A DNA stretch of 64,000 nucleotides from Phycisphaerales bacterium (GCA_020846975.1 JADLCX010000030.1:21417-85416), one strand, 5' to 3'. Numbered from the stretch's first letter, positions 18,958 to 27,356 are shown. The notes: generated from the sequence alone by a model not told the origin. Numbers and translations: made by a program.

Positions 18958-20013
18958 ATGTCGGTCCCGATCGACTCTCCTGAGCAGGCCACGGCGGCCA
19001 TTGATCGGTTCCGTTCCGACTATCTCGCGGTGCGGAACGAGGTCGCCAAGGCGATCGTGGGACATGCCGAGGTTGTCGATGGCGTGCTGACCTGCCTGTT
19101 TACCAGCGGCCACGTGCTGCTCGAGGGTGTTCCGGGGCTGGGCAAGACGCTGCTCATCCGTTCGCTCGCGCGTGCGCTGAGCCTGTCGTTCTCGCGGGTC
19201 CAGTTCACCCCCGACCTCATGCCCGCGGACATCACGGGCACGACGGTTGTCGTGGAAGTCGATGGCTCCGCGGGCGCTCGTACTCGAGAGTTCCGCTTTC
19301 AGCCCGGGCCGGTGTTCGCCCAGATCGTGCTGGCCGACGAGATCAATCGCGCCACGCCCAAGACCCAGTCGGCCCTGCTCGAAGCGATGCAGGAGCGCAG
19401 CGTGACCGTGGGCGGCGTCTCGCACGCGCTTCCGCGGCCGTTCCTGGTCATGGCCACGCAGAACCCGCTCGAGCAGGAAGGAACGTACCCGCTGCCGGAA
19501 GCCCAACTCGACCGCTTCTTCTTCAAGTTGCTGGTCGGCTACTCCAGCCGCTCGGAGATGTCCGAGATTGTCAACCGCACCACCTCCGGGGCCGACATCC
19601 GTATCGAACCGGTGCTGAGCGCCGACTCGATCGTGGCCCATCAACAGCTCGTGCAGCGGGCGGTCATCGCGCCGCACATCCAGGACTACGCCGTGCGCGT
19701 CGTTCTCGCGACGCACCCGAAGTCGGAGGCCGGCACCGCGGCGCATGGGGGGGAGTTCGCAACGCCGATGGTCAACCGCTTTGTCCGTGTCGGCGCTTCG
19801 CCGCGTGCCGCACAAGCCCTCGTGCTCGGCGCCAAGTGCCGCGCGCTGCTCGATGGACGTGCCGCGGCGAGCGTGGCCGACATCCAGGCCATCGCCAAGC
19901 CCGCGCTGCGGCACCGCCTCATCCTGAACTTCGAGGCTCAGGCCGAGGGTGTGACGCCGGACGCGATCGTTGAGAACATCGTGACGACCCTGCCCGTCCG
20001 CGCAGAAAGCTGA
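18958..20013 (+). CDS. MoxR-family AAA+ ATPase
   Basis: 351 aa if started at the ATG 18958 (MSVPIDSPEQ); an upstream in-frame ATG at 18907 would add 17 residues that look non-coding. Walker A is GVPGLGKT (57-64) and Walker B VLADEINRA (124-132), followed by AMQERSVTVGG and the sensor region ATQNPLEQEGTYPLPEAQ typical of MoxR. These cytoplasmic ATPases act as chaperone-like activators and normally sit beside DUF58 and von Willebrand factor A-domain genes. None of those partners is adjacent here; the next gene encodes a secreted dockerin protein. Confidence 0.9.
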   Translation: MSVPIDSPEQATAAIDRFRSDYLAVRNEVAKAIVGHAEVVDGVLTCLFTSGHVLLEGVPGLGKTLLIRSLARALSLSFSRVQFTPDLMPADITGTTVVVEVDGSAGARTREFRFQPGPVFAQIVLADEINRATPKTQSALLEAMQERSVTVGGVSHALPRPFLVMATQNPLEQEGTYPLPEAQLDRFFFKLLVGYSSRSEMSEIVNRTTSGADIRIEPVLSADSIVAHQQLVQRAVIAPHIQDYAVRVVLATHPKSEAGTAAHGGEFATPMVNRFVRVGASPRAAQALVLGAKCRALLDGRAAASVADIQAIAKPALRHRLILNFEAQAEGVTPDAIVENIVTTLPVRAES

Positions 20014-20251
20014 GACGCCTTCCCGAAACTGGTTGGGCGGGAGCCGCGTGCGGCAACCGCCAACCCGCGTGCCTCATCTGCTCCTCGTGAGTTTGGTGGT
20101 CCCCGAAACAGGTGCTGGATGATCGCGCGCGGATCGTCGGTGCGAGTGTTCTTTGTCCGCGCCCGCAGTGCCGTCCGCATGGGCTTCTGAGCACGCACCA
20201 GAACCCACCTGATCCACCAAACCCACCCGATCGTGCTCAAAGGAGACTTCC

Positions 20252-21928
20252 ATGTTTCGATCGACCAGCCAGATCCTGACCCGTGCGGCCCTCTGCTCGG
20301 CGACGCTCGTGCTCGCCGGCGCGGCCTACGGCTCGGCCATGCCGCCGAACTCGACACTCGACCCGGTTCCGGGCGCATCGCTGCCCTTGGGAACGGTGCT
20401 CGAGCAGACCATCAGCAAGCCGTTCACGTTCAACAAGACCGAGTACATCCAGGGGCCGGGCGGCGTGGTCCTTCCGATCCTTCGCACGGTCGAAGGAACG
20501 CTCACGCAGCGTGTGTACCGCGAGCCCGACAACTCCGTCACGTTCGCGTTCACGTGCTCAACGGCCTCGACCTCCGGAGCCGAGGTGACGGAGTTCTCCG
20601 CCCGAGACTACTCGGAGTACACGACCGACGTGTCGCAGTTCGGGGGCCTCGCGGCCAACCAGAACAGCGTCAGCAGCGCGACCCGCAGCAGCGACGGCGG
20701 AACCCTGACGTTCAACTTTGATTCCGGCATCACGACGGGTTGGTCGAGCCGCGCGGCGTACATCGATACCAACGCGACCTCCTACCTCGTTCCCGGTCGC
20801 TTCCAGACGATCTCCAGCCGGGCGACCGTTGGCTCGGGGAGCGCGTACCTCAATATCTACGGCTTCGCGTACCCGGTCGAAGACTCCTCGCCCCCGATCG
20901 TCTCGCTCGCCACGCCCGCCGCGCTCACGAGCGTGTGCACGCCCGCCCAGATCACCGGCCGCGCGTACGACCCGAACGGATTCGACAGTTATGCGCTGGA
21001 ATACTCCGCCAACCCCAACGGCCCCTGGACGCAGATCCTCGAGTCGAGCACGGCGGTCTCGAGCACCGGGCCGCTCGGCTCGTGGAACACCAACTCGCCG
21101 GTGAACGTGGCGCAGGGGTACTACTTCCTGCGGCTGACCGCGTTCAACGCCGCAGGGATGACTTCGAGCGTCACCAACATAGTCTGGGTTGACAAGCAGT
21201 TCGACACGGTGGATGTGCGGTCCCCGCAGGACGGCAACATCCTGGGCGGCTACGTCTGCTTCGACGGCACCGTCAGCGACAACAACGGCACGCAGCCTAT
21301 CCAGCAGTACGCGATCCAGTACGCGCCGCTCCCGGCCGCGTCGCCGTTCCAGCATGTCAACCCGGCCACCCCGGCCTACACGCAGGGCGTCGTCAACGAC
21401 GGGCTCGGCTCGTGGTTGACCAGTTCCGGCCCGGCGGCCGTCGCCGACGGAAGCTACCGCGTCCGCGTCACGGGCACCGATCTGTGCGGCAACACCCGTA
21501 CCGTCAGTCGCGACATCATCATCGACAACACCGCCCCCATCGCGACCATCACTTCTCCGACGAGTTGCGACGCCGTCGGCGGCCAGGTCTCGATCACGGG
21601 CTCGGTGAGCGATACCCACTTGGCGGGCTGGGTTGTTCAATACAGCGGCGGCAACAGCCACGGCTGGGTGACGATCGCCAGCGGCAACAACTCGATCAAC
21701 AACGGCACGCTGGGTGTGTGGAACACCACCGGGCTTCCCCCCTGTGCCTACACCCTTCGAGTCGTCGCCAGCGACAGCGCGGGCATCTCGTGCTCGGGCA
21801 ACACCAACCAGACCGAGTATCACACCTCGGTGATCGTCGGCTGCCCCGGAGACTTCAACCGCTCCGGCACCGTGAGCGTGCAGGATGTGTTCGACTTCCT
21901 GACCGCGTACTTCGCCGGCTGCCCGTGA
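20252..21928 (+). CDS. Secreted Ig-like repeat protein with GC-type dockerin end
   Basis: 558 aa. The ATG at 20252 follows AAAGGAG and opens a signal peptide (ILTRAALCSATLVLAGAAYG). After an N-terminal domain of about 210 residues come Ig-like modules recognisable by repeated SP-x-x-GN/TSP-x-x-C and WNT motifs (GSWNTNSPVNV, GVWNTTGLPP, DLCGNTRTVSRDI). The last residues (CPGDFNRSGTVSVQDVFDFL...FAGCP) are the GC-type dockerin module. The protein is exported and presumably surface-held; ligand or partner unknown. A strong terminator follows. Confidence 0.86.
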   Translation: MFRSTSQILTRAALCSATLVLAGAAYGSAMPPNSTLDPVPGASLPLGTVLEQTISKPFTFNKTEYIQGPGGVVLPILRTVEGTLTQRVYREPDNSVTFAFTCSTASTSGAEVTEFSARDYSEYTTDVSQFGGLAANQNSVSSATRSSDGGTLTFNFDSGITTGWSSRAAYIDTNATSYLVPGRFQTISSRATVGSGSAYLNIYGFAYPVEDSSPPIVSLATPAALTSVCTPAQITGRAYDPNGFDSYALEYSANPNGPWTQILESSTAVSSTGPLGSWNTNSPVNVAQGYYFLRLTAFNAAGMTSSVTNIVWVDKQFDTVDVRSPQDGNILGGYVCFDGTVSDNNGTQPIQQYAIQYAPLPAASPFQHVNPATPAYTQGVVNDGLGSWLTSSGPAAVADGSYRVRVTGTDLCGNTRTVSRDIIIDNTAPIATITSPTSCDAVGGQVSITGSVSDTHLAGWVVQYSGGNSHGWVTIASGNNSINNGTLGVWNTTGLPPCAYTLRVVASDSAGISCSGNTNQTEYHTSVIVGCPGDFNRSGTVSVQDVFDFLTAYFAGCP

Positions 21929-21954
21929 GCCGTTGAGCGGATTCGTTCCCCCGC

Positions 21955-21989
21955 GGGCGTCGCCGGAGAAGTCCGGCGTCGCCCTTTTT
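21955..21989 (+). terminator. Rho-independent terminator after the Ig-like dockerin gene
   Basis: A 13-position stem with one T-T mismatch (21955-21967 with 21972-21984) encloses the loop GAAG and is followed by TTTTT (21985-21989), 27 bp after the stop codon. Confidence 0.85.
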
Positions 21990-22024
21990 CGCGCTACGAG
22001 CGGCGGGCCACCTATGATCTGGTC

Positions 22025-22774
22025 ATGTCGCAGCACACGACCATCCGCGTCAACTTCGGCCGTCCGATGCCGGTGTTTCCGCTGCACGTGGCGGTCCTCA
22101 TGCCGCACGCGATAGCGCCGCTCGAGATCTTCGAGCCTCGGTACCGTCAGATGGTCTCGGATGCGCTCGACGGGGCGGGGTTGATCGCCATGGCGGTCTT
22201 CTCCGGGCCGGAGCAGGAGTGGAAGAAGGAGTACCAGGGGCGGCCCGCGCTCCGGCCGGCCGTTTGCATCGGGCACATCGCCGAGCATTTCCGCTATCCC
22301 GACGGACGCTACGCGATCGTGCTGCAGGGCATCTGTCGCGGGCGGATCGTGCGTGAGCTCCCGCCCGGCGGGGTCGGCGGGGTCCACGAGAACAAACTCT
22401 ACCGTGAGGCGATGATCGAGCCCCTGGGCGTGGAGAGCGAGGACGAGACCGAGTTGGGGACTTCGGCCGAGCTGCGCGACAAGATCACGCACGCCCTCGA
22501 TCACGGCCCGCTCGCCGACCTTCGCCTGTCCAAAGAAGCGCTGCGGCACCTGAAGAACCCGGAAATCCCAACGTCGGTCATTGTTGAGTTTCTGGGCGCA
22601 AACCTGCCCGAGCGCCACACCGATGTGGAGGCCCGTTACCAGTGGTTGGCCGCCGCCGATCCCGGCGAACGGGCCAAGATCGTGACCAAGCGACTGAACG
22701 GCCTGGAGTCGCTTCTCCGCCGGGCCGCGCCGCAGAGGGCGGTCGACTCGCCCAAGGGATGCTGCTGGAACTGA
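22025..22774 (+). CDS. Lon N-terminal (substrate-binding) domain protein
   Basis: 249 aa, a stand-alone LON-N (PUA-like) domain without the AAA+ or protease parts of Lon. Diagnostic segments are MPVFPLHVAVLMPHAIAPLE, FEPRYRQMV, IAMAVF and CIGHIAEHFRYPDGRYAIVL, which follow the family order. Stand-alone members (around 200-250 aa) are common but their function is undefined; binding of unfolded peptides is the usual suggestion. It is probably co-transcribed with the small lipoprotein gene 41 bp downstream. Confidence 0.88.
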   Translation: MSQHTTIRVNFGRPMPVFPLHVAVLMPHAIAPLEIFEPRYRQMVSDALDGAGLIAMAVFSGPEQEWKKEYQGRPALRPAVCIGHIAEHFRYPDGRYAIVLQGICRGRIVRELPPGGVGGVHENKLYREAMIEPLGVESEDETELGTSAELRDKITHALDHGPLADLRLSKEALRHLKNPEIPTSVIVEFLGANLPERHTDVEARYQWLAAADPGERAKIVTKRLNGLESLLRRAAPQRAVDSPKGCCWN

Positions 22775-22815
22775 ACGGCCGTCGGCCGGTAGAAAGTGGT
22801 CGAAGGAACCTCACG

Positions 22816-23112
22816 ATGAAACACCGCAAGTCCGTCCCCGCTCTCGCCCTTGCGGCCCTCGCGCTGCTCGGCATGGGTGGCTGCAACAACGCGGGAGAGG
22901 GGGCGCTTTCCGGCGCGGCGCTGGGCGCGGGGCTTGGGGCGATCATCGGCAGTTACACCGGCAGCGCGGGGGCGGGCGCGGCGATCGGCGCCGCCGGCGG
23001 AGCCCTCGGCGGCGCGCTCGTCGGTGATCAGAACGAACGAAACGAGCAGTGGCACCGGGCCTCGGTCGAGACCTCGACCCGGCCGGCGCCGGGGCCGTAC
23101 TGCGATCGCTGA
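22816..23112 (+). CDS. Small glycine-zipper lipoprotein
   Basis: 98 aa. The signal (KSVPALALAALALLGMGGC) ends in a lipobox with Cys23. Residues 30-67 are a glycine zipper (GAALGAGLGAIIGSYTGSAG, then AIGAAGGALGGALVG), which is expected to insert into or pack against a membrane, as in SlyB/YMGG-like outer membrane proteins. A polar tail ends in YCDR. A role in envelope integrity is inferred from the family only. Confidence 0.8.
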   Translation: MKHRKSVPALALAALALLGMGGCNNAGEGALSGAALGAGLGAIIGSYTGSAGAGAAIGAAGGALGGALVGDQNERNEQWHRASVETSTRPAPGPYCDR

Positions 23113-23132
23113 TCGCGGCCACTCGCAGCCGC

Positions 23133-23996
23133 TCACGCGGCGTCCTCTTCCTCTTCTTCGTCCTCGAACCGCGCTTGCGCCGCGGTGATCCTGCGTGCGC
23201 TGACGGGCTCCCGAGCGGCTCGACGGGCCGCATCCTCCAGGGCCTGGTGCAGTTTCTCGTGGTCGGGATGCGCCGCCAGGTGGTCGAGCAGCGACTCGAC
23301 CTGCGAATACGCCGTCGGCCGCAACATGCACGCGGCGATCGCGGCATCGCCGAGCGATTCGCCCGCGGTGATGAACCACTCGGGTGAGGGAAGGGGGGTC
23401 GGCGAGGGTTCGCCCGCCGCGGCCGGTGCGGCCGCGGCCTTCCCGCGGCCAGGCCGCTTCTTCGCGGCAGCCGGCTTGGCCTCGGGTGGGGGAGGAATCG
23501 GAACCTTGGTGCGCACCGTCACCGGCCCGACGGCCACGATGGGCCAGAGTCCATCGCGGGACTGCGGCTCGCGGACCACGACGATGATCGGCGTGCGCTT
23601 GGCATCGGCGTTCTCGCGGAGCACGCGCCCGTCCACGCCGACGCGCGGTGGTTCGACCAGGTAGCAGCCCGGCACCAGGGCCTTGCCCGCGGGCGGTTCA
23701 CCGTCGACGCGGAAGACCGCGCCCTTTTCCATCGCGGCGTCGTACGCCAGGTCTCGCTTCTGGCGGCGGGCTTCCTGGAGCGGGAGCGCGATCCTGGCGA
23801 TACGATCAAAGTCGGCGATGCCCCGGGCGCGTCGCAGGGCCTCGATGCAGAGTTCCTCGGTCTCGAAATACTTCCCTTCGGTCAGCGCGACACTGGCCTG
23901 CTCCATGAGCGCGTCGATGCGGGCCTGATGCTGTGCTTGGTTGGTCGCCACGGGTACGCGGGAACTCGGCCTCGGAGGGCGATCGGCCGCCGACAA
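23133..23996 (-). CDS. Conserved hypothetical protein (TPR-like N-terminus)
   Basis: 287 aa, no signal peptide. The first 90 residues are helical and TPR-like (MEQASVALTEGKYFETEELCIEAL), followed by a beta-rich middle (CYLVEPPRVGVDGRVLRE, IIVVVREPQ), an Ala/Pro/Lys linker near 175-205 and a helical C-terminus ending in a run of acidic residues (FEDEEEEEDAA). No enzyme motif was seen. It converges with the lipoprotein gene (20 bp gap) and precedes nothing obviously coupled. Function unknown. Confidence 0.72.
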   Translation of the reverse strand: MSAADRPPRPSSRVPVATNQAQHQARIDALMEQASVALTEGKYFETEELCIEALRRARGIADFDRIARIALPLQEARRQKRDLAYDAAMEKGAVFRVDGEPPAGKALVPGCYLVEPPRVGVDGRVLRENADAKRTPIIVVVREPQSRDGLWPIVAVGPVTVRTKVPIPPPPEAKPAAAKKRPGRGKAAAAPAAAGEPSPTPLPSPEWFITAGESLGDAAIAACMLRPTAYSQVESLLDHLAAHPDHEKLHQALEDAARRAAREPVSARRITAAQARFEDEEEEEDAA

Positions 23997-24020
23997 AGCG
24001 AGGCGGCAAGCATATCGGGA

Positions 24021-24626
24021 TCAGCGGCCCGCCGCGATGCGGTCGGACAGCGTGTGCAGGAGCAACTCCCAGTGTGAGGCCTGTTCGGGCAGGTCATAGC
24101 CGATCGAGTCGGCAAGGCCCGACCAGTCCTGCGCGGTGAGGGCGCGCTTGAGCTCGGCGAGCCTCCCGGCGAGGTCCTGCACCGACTGCGAGAGCGGGCG
24201 ACCGCCGACCTCGCTGCCCAGCCCGATGCCCGTCAGCGCTGCGCCATCGACCACCACGCGGTAGACCTGCGACCAGATCGTCATCGTCTCTGAGAGCAGC
24301 GGCATGGCGGCCTCCAGCCGCCCCGTCTGGATCGCCTCGGCGGCCCGGGTGTGCACCGGGCGCGAGGCCGCCAGTTCACCGGCGGCGTGCCGCATCGACT
24401 CGGCCACCAGCGAGCGGGGATCGGCCGTGGCGCAGCGGACTTCGGACTCGGGCTCTTCGGCATCGGTCGGCTGCTCCAGCAGGTGCTGCGGGACCGGCTG
24501 GCCGTCGCGGAGAACCTCGACCACCACGCGGCCGTTTTTTTCCGCCGATTCCCGCACCGCGGCGAGCGCGGCGGCGAGGGTCGGCGTGGCGATGGAGACG
24601 GGTTCGTTGTCGAGGTAGACGCGCAT
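24021..24626 (-). CDS. Conserved hypothetical cytoplasmic protein
   Basis: 201 aa, no signal peptide or membrane segment. The N-terminus is a short beta-alpha unit (MRVYLDNEPV, RVVVEVLRDGQPV) and the remainder is helical (HTRAAEAIQTGRLEAAMPLL, LAELKRALTAQDWSGLADSI). The stop lies 24 bp upstream of the start of the 23133-23996 gene on the same strand, so the two may be co-transcribed. Function unknown. Confidence 0.72.
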   Translation of the reverse strand: MRVYLDNEPVSIATPTLAAALAAVRESAEKNGRVVVEVLRDGQPVPQHLLEQPTDAEEPESEVRCATADPRSLVAESMRHAAGELAASRPVHTRAAEAIQTGRLEAAMPLLSETMTIWSQVYRVVVDGAALTGIGLGSEVGGRPLSQSVQDLAGRLAELKRALTAQDWSGLADSIGYDLPEQASHWELLLHTLSDRIAAGR

Positions 24627-24674
24627 CGGCTTGAGGGTACTCCGCCCTTGCGGGCCGGGAGCCGCGCCGCGCGG

Positions 24675-25349
24675 CTAGTCCTGGACGGCGCTGTCCGCGG
24701 CGGCCTTGCGTGTGTTCCGCCGCTTCTGCTTGTAGATCAGCCGCAGGTTCCGGGCGTAGATCACCAGCCCCGAGGCCTGGCCGAGGATGCCGACGGGGTC
24801 CTGCCGCCAGACGAAGTAACTGAACAGCGTCACGGCCCCGAAGAGGCTGAACCACCAGAAGCTCTCGGTGATGACGCTCTGCCGCTTCTTCTCGCTGACG
24901 ATCCACTGCAGCACCATGCGGCCGCTGAAGGCGAGCTGGCCCAGCACGCCGATGCCGACCCACACGATGCTGACCCAGCTGGTGATGTTGAGCGCGCGGA
25001 ACACGGGGTTGCCGTCGGCGTTGACGGTCTGCTCGACGAACCGCTCGCCGAAGAGTTCCCGAGCCTCGGCGAGGGCGAGTTCGCGCGGGGTGGCGGGGCC
25101 GTCCTTGATCCAGAGGCGGAACCGCGGCTGAGGGTGCGAGACGTCGGGAACGTGGCACTCCAGCAGGCCGCGGGTGTTCCCGATCCGCACGGTCTGGGTG
25201 AGCGCGCCGGGCCGGGTCGGGAACCGCGGCCGGCCGTTGGGCCCGAACGCGATCCACAGCCCCAGCGCGAGCACGATGACCATCAGCGCGGCGGGCTCCC
25301 ACTTGATCTTCTTCTTCCCGGCCTGTTCGCCGGCGCGGGCGGCGTTCAT
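24675..25349 (-). CDS. Membrane protein with lipid-A-disaccharide synthase N-terminal domain (LAB_N)
   Basis: 224 aa. A first hydrophobic helix (ALMVIVLALGLWIAF) is followed by a soluble insert of about 90 residues, then a LAB_N domain with three helices and the signature GQLAFSGRMVLQWIVSEKKR, ITESFWWFSL and GQASGLVIYARNLRLIYK. LAB_N is the membrane part at the N-terminus of some LpxB proteins and also occurs alone beside GT2 enzymes. Its start overlaps the stop of the upstream GT2 gene (ATGA, 25346-25349), so the two are translationally coupled and probably form one system that modifies a lipid-linked sugar. Confidence 0.87.
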   Translation of the reverse strand: MNAARAGEQAGKKKIKWEPAALMVIVLALGLWIAFGPNGRPRFPTRPGALTQTVRIGNTRGLLECHVPDVSHPQPRFRLWIKDGPATPRELALAEARELFGERFVEQTVNADGNPVFRALNITSWVSIVWVGIGVLGQLAFSGRMVLQWIVSEKKRQSVITESFWWFSLFGAVTLFSYFVWRQDPVGILGQASGLVIYARNLRLIYKQKRRNTRKAAADSAVQD

Positions 25350-26230
25350 GGGCGGCTTCCCGCCACGGTCTCGGCCTCGCTCCGCGCCCTCGGCGATCCC
25401 TCCGCGAACTCCGCGTTGTCCGGCCCCGCGTGCTCGATCGCCCGTCGCGGGCCGACCTCGGTGTGCTCCACCGGCCGCCGCCGGTTCCGCATGTACCGCA
25501 CCGCGAACAGATCGACCAGGCCGGGGATCGCCCGCTTGACGATCCCCATCCCGTACTTGGTCGTGCCCGCGACCCGTGGCCGGTGGTTCACGGGCATCTC
25601 GACCACCGTGCACCCCATGTGCCGCGCGGTGGCGGGGATGAACCGGTGCATGCCCTTGAACGTCAGCGGCAGCCGCACCGCGACCTCTCGCTTCATCACG
25701 CGGAGCGAGCAGCCGGTGTCGCGGATTGTGTCGCCCAGCAGCCGGCGACGGAATGCCCGGCCGATCGCCGAGGTTCGCCGCCGCACCCAACTGTCCTTGC
25801 GCGCGTGCGAGCGGTCGCCCTGCACCATGTCCGCGTTCTTCTCGCGGAGCAGCGCGAGCATCTTCGGCAGGTCCGCGGGGTCGTTCTGCAGGTCGGCATC
25901 CAACGTCGCGATCAGCCGCCCGCGGGCCGCGGCGAAGCCGGCGAAGAAGGCGGCCGATTGCCCGTTGCCCTTGCCCGGCGGCGTGTTCCGCATGGCGATC
26001 GCCCGCAGGTGCGGGCGCGAGGGCATCATCTCGACCAGCCTCGCGCGGGTGGCATCGGTCGAGCCGTCATCGACGATCAGGACCTCGTACGCGATGCCCA
26101 GCGGCCCGACCGCCCCTTCGATCTGCCGGACCAGTTCCTGAATGTTCTCCTCCTCGTTGTGGGCCGGGGCCATGACGGTGAGGTCGATGGTCGGGACCTG
26201 TGGGGGAGAGGTCGGAGCGGTCGCGGGCAT
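25346..26230 (-). CDS. Family 2 glycosyltransferase (dolichol-phosphate-mannose-synthase-like)
   Basis: 294 aa from the ATG at 26230 (MPATAPTSPPQ). The open frame upstream runs through the 21-bp repeats and is not taken as coding. The GT-A fold motifs are clear: VMAPAHNEEENI at about 19, VLIVDDGSTD near 50, TLDADLQNDP (DxD metal site) near 110, and the GCSLRVMKREV segment. The family moves a sugar from a nucleotide donor to a polyprenyl phosphate at the inner membrane. It lacks C-terminal membrane helices, and the coupled LAB_N protein may supply the membrane part. Confidence 0.9.
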   Translation of the reverse strand: MPATAPTSPPQVPTIDLTVMAPAHNEEENIQELVRQIEGAVGPLGIAYEVLIVDDGSTDATRARLVEMMPSRPHLRAIAMRNTPPGKGNGQSAAFFAGFAAARGRLIATLDADLQNDPADLPKMLALLREKNADMVQGDRSHARKDSWVRRRTSAIGRAFRRRLLGDTIRDTGCSLRVMKREVAVRLPLTFKGMHRFIPATARHMGCTVVEMPVNHRPRVAGTTKYGMGIVKRAIPGLVDLFAVRYMRNRRRPVEHTEVGPRRAIEHAGPDNAEFAEGSPRARSEAETVAGSRP

Positions 26231-26337
26231 CGCTGATGATACGGTGGTGGCGGGGTGAGACGCTCGGGTGGAAAAGGGGATGTGGACGACGGAACGTCCA
26301 ATAAGGGTCGGAATCGCTCTGATTCGGGCCGGAATCA

Positions 26338-26463
26338 GGGCTGCTCCGGCCCGAATCAGGGCTGCTCCGGCCCGAATCGGGGCTGCTCCGGCCCGAATCG
26401 GGGCTGCTCCGGCCCGAATCAGGGCTGCTCCGGCCCGAATCGGGGCTGCTCCGGCCCGAATCA
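26338..26463. repeat. 21-bp tandem repeat array, six copies
   Basis: Six head-to-tail units of exactly 21 bp starting at 26338, 26359, 26380, 26401, 26422 and 26443. The unit is GGGCTGCTCCGGCCCGAATC plus A or G. Only the last base varies (A,G,G,A,G,A). Partial, diverged units lie on both sides. There are no spacers, so it is a minisatellite and not a CRISPR array. Confidence 0.95.
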
Positions 26464-26503
26464 GGGCGGTTCGGCCCGTCGCCGGAATCTGTGTGACCGT
26501 CGC

Positions 26504-26522
26504 GGGGGGGGGGGAGGGGGGG
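26504..26522 (+). repeat. G11-A-G7 tract
   Basis: Eleven G, one A, seven G. Together with the C7-T-C8 tract at 26599-26614 it forms a perfect 16-bp inverted repeat with 76 bp between the arms. It is one of several similar tracts in the window. Confidence 0.9.
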
Positions 26523-26598
26523 CTGAAGGCCGTTTCCGGCCCGTTGAGGCCGCTTCCCCATCGCCGCGGCCTCATTTGAGGTCCGGTCCGACGCGGCG

Positions 26599-26614
26599 CC
26601 CCCCCTCCCCCCCC
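26599..26614 (-). repeat. C7-T-C8 tract (G8-A-G7 on the minus strand)
   Basis: Reverse-complement copy of the G-A-G tract at 26507-26522, located 79 bp before the ferredoxin start codon. Confidence 0.9.
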
Positions 26615-26692
26615 AATCACCAAAGGGCGCCCCGGAACCTACCATCCAATCGCCCTTATTCATCCGCCCTCCGACACCTTCCTCCACCGCCC

Positions 26693-27091
26693 ATGCACAC
26701 CCACGGCGTCAAAGTCAACGCGGGCACCGCGACCAACACGATCAGGTACATCTGCGAGGACCCGCGGGCCGTGACCGGCACCGACCAGCGCGAGCACATT
26801 GTCGATGGCGAGAAGGGGCACAACCTGCTCGAACTGGCGCTCGGCGCGGACATCAACATCGAGCACGCCTGCGGGGGCGTGTGCGCGTGCTCGACCTGCC
26901 ACGTCTACGTCGAGGAGGGGCTTGACCTGCTGGCCGAATCGACCGAGGCCGAGGATGACCGCGTCGAGGAGGCCCCCGACATCCGCCGCAACTCGCGCCT
27001 GGCCTGCCAGTGCGAGATTCTCAGGCCCGGGAAGATCGTCGTCCGCGTGCCGGCGTGGAACCGCAACGCGGTGAAGGAAGTGCCGCACTAG
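26693..27091 (+). CDS. fdx: 2Fe-2S ferredoxin, adrenodoxin/Isc type
   Basis: 132 aa. The cluster ligands follow the adrenodoxin pattern: Cys60, Cys66 and Cys69 in CGGVCACSTCH, and Cys105 in SRLACQC. The acidic stretch (ESTEAEDDRVEEAPD) between them is the usual partner-binding helix. Isc ferredoxins donate electrons during Fe-S cluster assembly. The IscX gene begins 9 bp downstream, which supports the Isc assignment over a cytochrome P450 partner. The N-terminal extension of about 20 residues is longer than in E. coli Fdx. The rest of the isc operon is not in the window. Confidence 0.92.
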   Translation: MHTHGVKVNAGTATNTIRYICEDPRAVTGTDQREHIVDGEKGHNLLELALGADINIEHACGGVCACSTCHVYVEEGLDLLAESTEAEDDRVEEAPDIRRNSRLACQCEILRPGKIVVRVPAWNRNAVKEVPH

Positions 27092-27100
27092 GCGCCATTC

Positions 27101-27337
27101 ATGGGATTGAGCAGGACATTCGGCTGGCTGGAGGTTGACCGCATCGCCGAGGCGCTCGCCGATGCCCATCCGGGCATCGACCCGCTCACGGTCCGGTTCG
27201 TCGAACTCAGGAACCTGGTGCGGTCGCTCCCCGGGTTCGCCGAGGAGCCGGGCCACCCCGTCAACGAGAAGATCCTCGAGGCGATCCAGTCATCGTGGCG
27301 AGGCGAGAGGCTCGACCGCGAGGATGACGAGGGCTGA
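27101..27337 (+). CDS. iscX: Iron-sulfur assembly protein IscX
   Basis: 78 aa; E. coli IscX is 66 aa. The match runs along the whole protein: FGWLEVDRIAEALADAHPGI, DPLTVRFVELRNLV, LPGF and NEKILEAIQSSW, the acidic helical fold that binds IscS and iron and modulates cluster assembly. It directly follows the ferredoxin gene, the order also seen at the end of proteobacterial isc operons. Confidence 0.9.
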   Translation: MGLSRTFGWLEVDRIAEALADAHPGIDPLTVRFVELRNLVRSLPGFAEEPGHPVNEKILEAIQSSWRGERLDREDDEG

Positions 27338-27356
27338 GCCCGCAACGGGGCCGCGG

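Larger units (their letters stand above)
26231..26692. other. Divergent intergenic region with minisatellite and G-tracts
   Basis: 462 bp between the GT2 gene and the ferredoxin gene. It contains a six-copy 21-bp tandem array, a G11-A-G7 tract and a matching C7-T-C8 tract. Open frames across the array exist on both strands only because 21 is a multiple of three; none has a convincing start. Confidence 0.75.

Noticed and set aside
26338..26463. Possible CRISPR array
   Set aside because: Units are contiguous 21-mers with no spacers and there are no cas genes; it is a tandem minisatellite.
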